NCBI GenBank assembly: GCA_963676875.1
Contig: OY781436.1
Span: 372,001 to 436,000, forward strand
Source of the DNA: UBA6244 sp963676875
GTDB taxonomy: Bacteria > Bacteroidota > Bacteroidia > Bacteroidales > F082
Reading direction: 5' to 3'
Length of the DNA: 64,000 nt
Positions 55,701 to 63,200 of the stretch are shown here, piece by piece (the first letter of the stretch is position 1; each line of letters opens with the position of its first letter). The notes under the pieces are model-generated. The model was given only the letters and a program-made list of their open reading frames with translations, did no database searches and was not told the origin of the DNA. The position numbers were made by a program, and so were the translations under genes.

Positions 55701-56582
55701 GCATTAAATACCTACACTGTTTCAGGTAATATTTCTTATGCTTTCAATAGCGTGAATCCGCAGATGCACGATGTAGAAGTAACTTTGGTTGGAACAGGTG
55801 GTGAAGGCACCTTCACAGGTTACACGGCAGCAACCGGAGATGGAGATTATGCCATTGCCGGTGTGCCTAATGGTATTTATACTGTTTATCTGAATTCGCC
55901 CAAACCATGGGGAGGTGTTACCTCAGCCGATGTTGTAGCAATCCAAAACCATTATCGGGCCAGAAGACCAAGATTGCTCCAGGGTATAAAACGGCTTGCA
56001 GCTGATGTTGTTGACAATTCAACAGGTATTATTGTTAATTCTGCTGATCGCAATGCAGTAAACGCCAGAAGACTCGGAAACTCATCATCATTTGCCACCG
56101 GAGATTGGGTATTTACCAGAGCCGGAGATATTTCTTCGACAACCTATCCCATCGATTATGCCTACACTGGTACTACAGTTTACTCGGACATAACCATTGA
56201 AGTGAATGGTGCGAACTTAACCGGGCAAGATTTCAAATCACTTTGCTATGGTGATGTAAATGCCAGTTATACTGGAATGAAGGATGTTGAGATAGACAAT
56301 TCCGATCAGGATTGGTTTGCATTGGACATCTATCCAAACCCTTTCAAACAAACCACAAATATCAGCTACTATCAGCCCATTGAAGGACAAATTACTATTC
56401 AATTGTTTGATATGATGGGCAACATTGTACACCGCTTCGATGAAGTAAACAGCATTGAAGGCGATCATATGTTGCAGCTTAACGGAAGCAACCTGCGTGC
56501 TGGTATCTATGTGTATGTAATGACTCTGGTTACTGATGATGACGTGATCAGGCAAACTTCGCGCATTGTTATTACCAAATAA
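49740..56582 (+). CDS. Giant secreted beta-helix surface protein with T9SS sorting domain
   Basis: A 2,280-aa exported protein. Signal peptide MKKQFYILMALVLIASSTWA. Five parallel beta-helix modules each open with a YTTIQAAINAA-like and IEVAAGTY-like motif, starting near residues 28, 418, 635, 1000 and 1372. About 1700-1980 are Ig/PKD-like domains (VTLTAGNGSNFVWEG, SVTLTATVSG, ANAGPDKILVGGSVQLEG). About 1990-2180 form a carboxypeptidase-like beta domain and dockerin-like part (GVPNGIYTVYLNSPKP, VTSADVVAIQNHY, NSADRNAVNARRLG). The last ~80 residues (LDIYPNPFKQTTNISYY ... GIYVYVMTL) are a T9SS type A signal. It is probably a surface adhesin or polysaccharide-binding protein. It follows the 96-aa gene under the unit 5 sigma-54 promoter and is closed by a strong terminator. 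Confidence 0.9.
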   Translation: MKKQFYILMALVLIASSTWASVTITVGPTGDYTTIQAAINAAPSGAVIEVAAGTYTGSVSINKSLTINGANAGIHPAIGMHPTEIVGTRGSETILAFGNGPGAISVTADNVTLDGFTITSTGTRIIDTYADANYFTMKNCIWTNTSGYAQQGTMQFGGGSHTNMLLEFNQFNNGETALLYTAGTFDALTIQYNYISCEGDAIFWTAAPLVNGVIKGNEIDGTIGGTPGLGGCTVNIGQAGNLQITDNWIHDVNYTAFQVGIIGGSVSGNTFEDVYPYSSDPSLYGGYGFYLWGGAWGTALSENVNIYENEFYFNNSAAGPVRAIRLAGPANDGDPSIDASTIHIYDNKFYNGGLGTAVAIRHQGDQATAVDASLNYWGTSTPDFANLFQGSVNYCPFYSDAAMTTLEGYSVHNINQNTDYCSIQEAVDAADAGDAIEVAAGTYEFTEQMNIGMDGLSISGQGTVIFQANNASWSTTNGYKHLIGIYAGTQSSPITISNITMDCNDQCYGLNTYANAYGILNNVTINNSVAAGLTVNGSTIIATDLNTTDNAWGAVNVDPGSGVTDPSVFTLNSGTLSESNQIWSDGGNVTETATVTVNAPTDYSEYIYDANDVHIWTNRDLTDCATITKNGETRIYSTIQAAIDDATAGDVVNVTAGTFTENIDVDKQLSIIGAGSGDDPTTNTIITQTAAGAGDTKIGVVQLTGSGNSASEPVLLQNIRLEPVGIAGISVGRFTESTGQDISYVELNNVHVYGSYHESPCGEQERGLYVDNTSSLSYLTITNSAFNGLDYGWYLQKLVSADISTVTQVTVTGTEFKDNIAKGLYAEKLDNATFNNCNVIDNGDETWGNLCTYFKPWLAGIDINLKAGAYTNIAFAGCTFTGNGTGEAKEGCALTIKGRDDGSTYGPFPASLTNVTITNCTITGNERGVRFGEPGKLNQTPTNVTITTSAIHSNRKTYTGTDGVAYGDVINQTAYNDQISLDGYGYVLSDQAFWFVQDGESLQTVINTAATSDVIEVAAGTYSENLVVNKALSLNGANANTACASRTSESILNPTSGLPISVTADGVTINGFEITAPTYPNAIVCGNTSDLDIMFNKIHDIYTTGSGSNAHAINYTVANSPAATSDVSISDNCFTDIGNFDNHQKSASAIGVLQSTTTGTLTNLTIDGNTISNVKAKKLDWGSGGRIAYGIQINVGGGSSYLTTTGNVVDAIITDNLISNLEGFISTGIGLEGNTEDAVITGNSVSTLTGYKLADRSGGGYDLNGLKFENNKYVASVTVEGNVFGTDTYVYDGTSNLGYAVANYVPTTVGTADVSCNWFGTATLSEIVDNETLTGKIFNKEDCETNFLPVWISTTGPCSGDGPVANTTQGTTYMTIQSAIDAADAGDVIEVAPGTYIENVEINVPNLTLQSTGGRDVTTITPPTIGQETIGISVKANMGTVTVDGFTADGFRNAICQSHTQSTGTAFIVKNCEVIPENHGTTNAYLRNGIQVTGENSQVIDNIVLGDPLTTSWSSTAIGVLDEASGTLVQGNTITGPAGIGINVQSYSTDNPLVNITILDNSVDGATNGIRLTGSNAAYVINGVVIEDNTITNSPSSAGINVQTVNLEDLTITGNVITGNDYAGVRFSSTSATLSGDILINGNNISGNGDFGIYNGTTHLVDATDNYWDGCPSVSENVTYYPYYTTVSGDAGSFVFSDQITNITAVSDATDNTICAGSSVTLTAGNGSNFVWEGLGLGTSKVVNPTVTTTYNVTGDDLHGCSSGTASVTIIVVDAPTVAISAATVGGTTTLTASGASNYEWNTGDTGSELVVSPTVTTEYTVIGTNDNGCSGSDSYTVNVVSVTIGPDQYINQGSSVTLTATVSGVPSPTYLWSPGGATTDQITVSPVDDTEYTVTVNDTYSASVWVYVNPRPIANAGPDKILVGGSVQLEGSASGGTAPYTYSWTGPSFTSSDQNPLVTAAGTYSLVVTDAYGSSSMADDVEVTAPALNTYTVSGNISYAFNSVNPQMHDVEVTLVGTGGEGTFTGYTAATGDGDYAIAGVPNGIYTVYLNSPKPWGGVTSADVVAIQNHYRARRPRLLQGIKRLAADVVDNSTGIIVNSADRNAVNARRLGNSSSFATGDWVFTRAGDISSTTYPIDYAYTGTTVYSDITIEVNGANLTGQDFKSLCYGDVNASYTGMKDVEIDNSDQDWFALDIYPNPFKQTTNISYYQPIEGQITIQLFDMMGNIVHRFDEVNSIEGDHMLQLNGSNLRAGIYVYVMTLVTDDDVIRQTSRIVITK

Positions 56583-56607
56583 ATTGATTAGACCCCAATA
56601 AACCTCA

Positions 56608-56645
56608 CAATCAGAGCCGGCAACGGCCGGCTCTGATTGTTTTTA
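56608..56645 (+). terminator. Strong rho-independent terminator
   Basis: A perfect 14-bp stem CAATCAGAGCCGGC / GCCGGCTCTGATTG with loop AACG is followed by TTTTT. It lies 26 bp after the surface-protein stop, so the next two genes probably have their own promoter. Confidence 0.95.
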
Positions 56646-56745
56646 AACCAATAACCTTTAAAAAAACTGGAAACCAATAGTAGAGTTAATGAGAAGGAAA
56701 GTTTGATGAAAAATCCCATGAAAATATAATTATTAAAAAACGATA

Positions 56746-57153
56746 ATGATGAAAAGTACCGCATTAAAGCCATACAATGGTTTCATGTTTCACTGTATCA
56801 CAAAGGGCCTCATGCTTTTTGTGTTTCTTGTGCTTATAGCAGCTGGTGTGCAGGCACAGACAGTAAGTATTACAACAATCGATGCGCAAAACCAAGAGGG
56901 CGTATCCTACCCTGCATTGCAGGTAAACAACCCAAGTGCCTTTAGTTGGTATGTTTTATACAAGCTAAATGCCGATGGAACCTATGAAAAGCTACAGAGT
57001 CTTGCCAGCGATGGCACCTCTTTTTCTTTTTCAGTTAAGTTGGAGGCATCGATGACATACCAAGTGTATACCTACTCTTCCAATCAAGAATTGCCTTTGA
57101 ATGCTCCGAAACCTCAGGATCATCTTGTGGGCCAGGTCCGTGCGGATAATTAA
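56746..57153 (+). CDS. Small secreted protein, homologous to the N-terminal domain of the next gene
   Basis: A 135-aa protein with a signal peptide (TKGLMLFVFLVLIAAGVQAQ). The mature part has one beta-rich domain (NNPSAFSWYVLYKLNADGTY, EKLQSLASDGTSFSF, YQVYTYSS) that aligns with the N-terminal ~80 mature residues of the giant protein (DNPTAFNWYVLFRLDTDGDY, TKLQALSSGDGSSF, YEVYEYVNSGD). It has no T9SS sorting domain. It may be a detached copy or a partner using the same fold. The start may equally be the Met at 56749. Confidence 0.75.
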   Translation: MMKSTALKPYNGFMFHCITKGLMLFVFLVLIAAGVQAQTVSITTIDAQNQEGVSYPALQVNNPSAFSWYVLYKLNADGTYEKLQSLASDGTSFSFSVKLEASMTYQVYTYSSNQELPLNAPKPQDHLVGQVRADN

Positions 57154-57201
57154 CCCATTTACAAGTTGGAAATTAACGATTTAACTAAAATAATATATAA
57201 T

Positions 57202-60200
57202 ATGAAAAAATTGTACGATAAAATAATCGTAAGCGATGTGAACCGAACATTGCTCAAAGGCTTTCTGGCCTTTTTTATACTTATTTTTCTAAGTAATTTT
57301 TCGCTGCAGGCTCAAACAGTCACCGGGGATAATGTATGCGAAGGTGGCAGCCTTACGGTTGGGGTGGACAATCCTACCGCGTTTAACTGGTATGTTTTGT
57401 TCCGACTGGACACTGATGGCGATTACACAAAATTACAAGCACTTTCCAGTGGTGACGGTAGTTCATTTACTTTTTCTCCCAGTCAGACACTATCTGGTAA
57501 ATATGAGGTATATGAATATGTAAATTCTGGTGATATTCCTACTGGTCAGTCTCCAAATAGTGGAGATTATTTACTTGGCAACAAATGGATTTACACCGAC
57601 CCTGATGTAAAAACCCTTGAAATTACAGGAACCTACACAATAAATGGTTCCGGCGAATATGTGATATGTGATGGTTACGGACAGGTTCAAATCCAAAACA
57701 CAGAAGCTATCCCAGCCTATTATAACGCTGATTGGGATGTTTCCTACCAGCTATACAAGAACGGCGTAGCTGAGGGAACTCCGAAAACTAGCAGCACGGC
57801 CACAACACATGTGTGGCAGAATTTGGATATTGGCACCTACACAGTAAAAGCTTACCGCGGACTTTCGACCTGCGAAACAGACATGACGGGATCTATCCTC
57901 ATGGAGGAAGGGTTTATTTCCAATACAACCCAAACTATTTGCTACCAGACCATCCAGGCCGCAATTGATGGCGCCAGTTCAGGCGACAACATTTCAATAC
58001 CAACGGGAAGCTATGATGAAGCCTTGACTGTTTCAGAGAACGTGACGTTTTCCAGCACAGGGCTGGTCATTCAGCAATCAGTAACCATAAACAGTGGCAT
58101 AACGCTTACTCTTGCCAGCGACCTTACCATTGATGGATCTCTAATCTACGGTGATGCCACTGCAAAAATAGACCTCAGCGGACACACCTTGATTGCAAAC
58201 GGGGATGTAGTTGGAGATGGTTTTTTTGCAATCAATTCCACCAGTAATTTGGAATTGTACGGTGAAGTGGCAACAACATCTTTAAATTTTGACGGCACCC
58301 AGATTAATAATTTAACCATCGAATTTGCCGGAGCGGACGAAACTACACCTAACACACTTGCCCTTGAAGGTGATCTTACAGTTTATGGTGATCTTAATTT
58401 AGTTGGTGATTTTGATGAGCTCGCACTCAACGAAAAAACATTAACCCTACAGGGCGACTTACCTGGTTTTGGGTCTTTGATAGGCGATGCCTCTGCTACA
58501 CTTATAATAGATGGTACCGGGGATCTTTACCTTACTGTATTTGATATGCTTTCTGCATTAACAATAAACAGAGATGCAGAAATAACACTAGAAACATTTG
58601 ATATCGGATTAGCAGTAGGAACCTTTGCCCATGCAGAAGGTACATTGGTTTTGAATTCACAATCCCTGAGCATTGACAGTTACACCAGAACCAACGGTAT
58701 TTTTGCTGGTGACGACCTGGCCAGCCTAACCTTCGGTAGTGCTTCAACAGGCACATTGGTATTTGATGAAGGAGCAAATGAGTTAGGATCGTTAGTTCTG
58801 GAAACAAGCGAAACCATTACCCTTGGCTCGGCCATGACGGTTTACAGTGCACAAATATATAGTGGTACTTTAGAAACTACAGAAGCAGTAACCTTCGCGA
58901 CAACTATTGAAAACGGGGGAATACTGACTCTGGGAGCAGATGCACAAGTAGATGGTTTGTTTGCCTCCTCCGAAGCTACCTCCGTATTCAACGTGGGCGC
59001 AAATACCTTCACCTTTGGTGGCGACATAACGATAATACCTGGTGGAGTTATCAATGCAGGAGCAACTTCAAGTCTTGTATTTAATGGAACCTCTGCTTTT
59101 GAATTGCCTTCCAATATTACAGAACTCAACAACCTGACCATCAACCGCACCGATGGTGTGAGTATGACGGGTGATTTGGATGTAAAAAACCTTCTTACAC
59201 TCACCTCAGGAAACTTTAACATAGGAGACGGATTTACCCTGACCCTCAATAAAGCCATGTCAGGAACGATAGCCAACCTCAAATCGGTTAGTACTTCAAA
59301 CCTGGTTGTGAAAGGAAGTTCGGCAGTTAGTCTGCCCGCCCTTGGCTTGGCCACCCTCGATATCGACAACAGCGCTACCACTACCCTCACCGGAGCCGTA
59401 GCCATTTTCGACGAACTGTTTTTGCAACAGGGAACCCTGAGCAATGGTACCTTCCTGACCATCAACGATGGAAAAACCATCAACCGCAGCGGTGGTGCCC
59501 TAACAGCCGAACCAAATGTTACTTCTACACTCAACGTGGAATATACCGGCGTTGATGCCATCACCACAGGATTTGAAATCCCGGTAGTGAACATAACGGC
59601 AGCCAACATCACCGTGAACAACGGTGCCGGCGTAACCCTGGGCAGCAGCAGTACCATTAATAACATCACGTTGACCAATGGGAACTTTGACTTCTCAGGC
59701 AAAGTCCTCACCATGACTGGTGACCTGACCCCGACCTCGGGAAGCCTGCTGGCTGATGTAGATGCACAACTCATCCTCAACGGCACAAATGCCTTTACCA
59801 TCCCAGCATCCATTACCACACTCGGTAATCTCAACATCAACCGCACCGGTGGTGTGACCATGGGCGGGGATCTGTTGGTTGACCAATCTCTGACCCTTGA
59901 TGAAGCCTTTACTGTAGGGGCAAACAGGCTGACCATCAAGAACAACATCACGGGCGGAGCCAACCTGACCGCCGGTGGAACATCATTGATTACCATAGCC
60001 GGTGACATGGCAGGAGTCAACCTCCCATCCCATATCACCAACCTATCGGAATTCAACCTGAACAATGTTGAGGGAACCACCCTACAGAATGATTTGACGG
60101 TTACCACACTCAATCTGGATGCCGGTGCTATCACCCTCGGAACTTTTGACCTGAGCGCCGCAACCATCGACGGAGGCTCGGCCACCGCATTTGTGGTAGC

Positions 60201-63200
60201 CAATGCCGCTTTGGCCGATTATGGAAAACTAATTGTGCCCGCTACAACTAATGAACTGCTGCCTATTGGGTACTCGGTATCGGCATATACCCCGGTAACC
60301 ATTACCAATGGCACTGCCGCTGACGTTAGTGCAGCCGTGAAGTACATCACCCTGATGAGTGATTTTGAGGGGCCTGTTCCTTCACCCAATTACGTGAAGC
60401 TGGAGTACCAGTTAACCAACTCAGCTCCGGATAATGCTTCCGTAACCTTTGTATGGAATGAAGCCGAAGACTTCGGCAGCGCACCAACAACTCCCGTTGT
60501 CGGACATTATGTAAGTAACGAATGGCAACCAGCCGGAACCACCGGCACTTTAACTCCAGGTACAACAACCATAACAGCAACCGGCATTACTGGATTCTCC
60601 AGCTTCGCCATTTATGGCGACAAACTGGATGTGGTGTATGTGGATGCATCAATCGGTAATGATGACAATACCGGAGAAACCGCAACAGCAGGACCTGCCG
60701 GCCCTAAGGCCACCATTGGCGCAGCTTTACAGGTTGTTGCTGATGACGGAAGCGGAAAGCTGATCATCGCAGATGCAACTGCATATGACGAAGATGTAAA
60801 TCTGGGATTTGACATCGAATTTGAAACCAGCGGAGTATTTACCCTCAACCAAATGCTGACCCTTGATGGTGCTGTACTTGCCATGAACGGAGACATGACG
60901 GTAGTAGGAACCACCACCCTGACAGCCTCTTCCGACAAAATTACTGTTGGCGACAACACGCTATCATTAGGTGATTGGACTGGTGATGGATTTTTAACTA
61001 TCACCTCAACATCCAACCTTGTACTCAATGGTGAAGGGGTCGTTTTAAATTTTGACGGCACCCAGATTAATAATTTAACCATCGAATTTGCCGGAGCGGA
61101 CGAAACTACACCTAACACACTTGCCCTTGAAGGTGATCTTACAGTTTATGGTGATCTTAATTTAGTTGGTGATTTTGATGAGCTGGCACTCAACGAAAAA
61201 ACATTAACCCTACAGGGCGACTTACCTGGTTTTGGGTCTTTGATAGGCGATGCCTCTGCTACACTTATAATAGATGGTACCGGGGATCTTTACCTTACTG
61301 TATTTGATATGCTTTCTGCATTAACAATAAACAGAGATGCAGAAATAACACTAGAAACATTTGATATTGGATTAGCAGTAGGAACCTTTACCCATGCAGA
61401 AGGTACATTGGTTTTGAATTCACAATCCCTGAGCATTGACAGTTACACCAGAACCAACGGTATTTTTGCTGGTGACGACCTGGCCAGCCTAACCTTCGGT
61501 AGTGCTTCAACAGGCACATTGGTATTTGATGAAGGAGCAAATGAGTTAGGATCGTTAGTTCTGGAAACAAGCGAAACCATTACCCTTGGCTCGGCCATGA
61601 CGGTTTACAGTGCACAAATATATAGTGGTACTTTAGAAACTACAGAAGCAGTAACCTTCGCGACAACTATTGAAAACGGGGGAATACTGACTCTGGGAGC
61701 AGATGCACAAGTAGATGGTTTGTTTGCCTCTTCCGAAGCTACCTCCGTATTCAACGTGGGACCAAATACCTTCACCTTTGGTGGCGACATAACGATAATA
61801 CCTGGTGGAGTTATCAATGCAGGAGCAACTTCAAGTCTTGTATTTAATGGAACCTCTGCTTTTGAATTGCCTTCCAATATTACAGAACTCAACAACCTGA
61901 CCATCAACCGCACCGATGGTGTGAGTATGACGGGTGATTTGGATGTAAAAAACCTTCTTACACTCACCTCAGGAAACTTTAACATAGGAGACGGATTTAC
62001 CCTGACCCTCAATAAAGCCATGTCAGGAACGATAGCCAACCTCAAATCGGTTAGCACTTCAAACCTGGTTGTGAAAGGAAGTTCGGCAGTTAGTCTGCCC
62101 GCCCTTGGCTTGGCCACCCTCGATATCGACAACAGCGCTACCACTACCCTCACCGGAGCCGTAGCCATTTTCGACGAACTGTTTTTGCAACAGGGAACCC
62201 TGAGCAATGGTACCTTCCTGACCATCAACGATGGAAAAACCATCAACCGCAGCGGTGGTGCCCTAACAGCCGAACCAAATGTTACTACTACACTCAACGT
62301 GGAATATACCGGCGTTGATGCCATCACCACAGGATTTGAAATCCCGGTAGTGAACATAACGGCAGCCAACATCACCGTGAACAACGGTGCCGGCGTAACC
62401 CTGGGCAGCAGCAGTACCATTAATAACATCACGTTGACCAATGGGAACTTTGACTTCTCAGGCAAAGTCCTCACCATGACTGGTGACCTGACCCCGACCT
62501 CGGGAAGCCTGCTGGCTGATGTAGATGCACAACTCATCCTCAACGGCACAAATGCCTTTACCATCCCAGCATCCATTACCACACTCGGTAATCTCAACAT
62601 CAACCGCACCGGTGGTGTGACCATGGGCGGGGATCTGTTGGTTGACCAATCTCTGACCCTTGATGAAGCCTTTACTGTAGGGGCAAACAGGCTGACCATC
62701 AAGAACAACATCACGGGCGGAGCCAACCTGACCGCCGGTGGAACATCATTGATTACCATAGCCGGTGACATGGCAGGAGTCAACCTCCCATCCCATATCA
62801 CCAACCTATCGGAATTCAACCTGAACAATGTTGAGGGAACCACCCTACAGAATGATTTGACGGTTACCACACTCAATCTGGATGCCGGTGCTATCACCCT
62901 CGGAACTTTTGACCTGAGCGCCGCAACCATCGACGGAGGCTCGGCCACCGCATTTGTGGTAGCCAATGCCGCTTTGGCCGATTATGGAAAACTAATTGTG
63001 CCCGCTACAACTAATGAACTGCTGCCTATTGGGTACTCGGTATCGGCATATACCCCGGTAACCATTACCAATGGCACTGCCGCTGACGTTAGTGCAGCCG
63101 TGAAGTACATCACCCTGATGAGTGATTTTGAGGGGCCTGTTCCTTCACCCAATTACGTGAAGCTGGAGTACCAGTTAACCAACTCAGCTCCGGATAATGC

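Noticed and set aside
58842..62966. Two long minus-strand ORFs of 453 aa (58842-60203 and 61605-62966)
   Set aside because: They are antisense shadows of the repetitive plus-strand giant gene, identical because of its duplication. Their composition (Val, Pro, Arg, Ser rich) is typical of a shadow frame.
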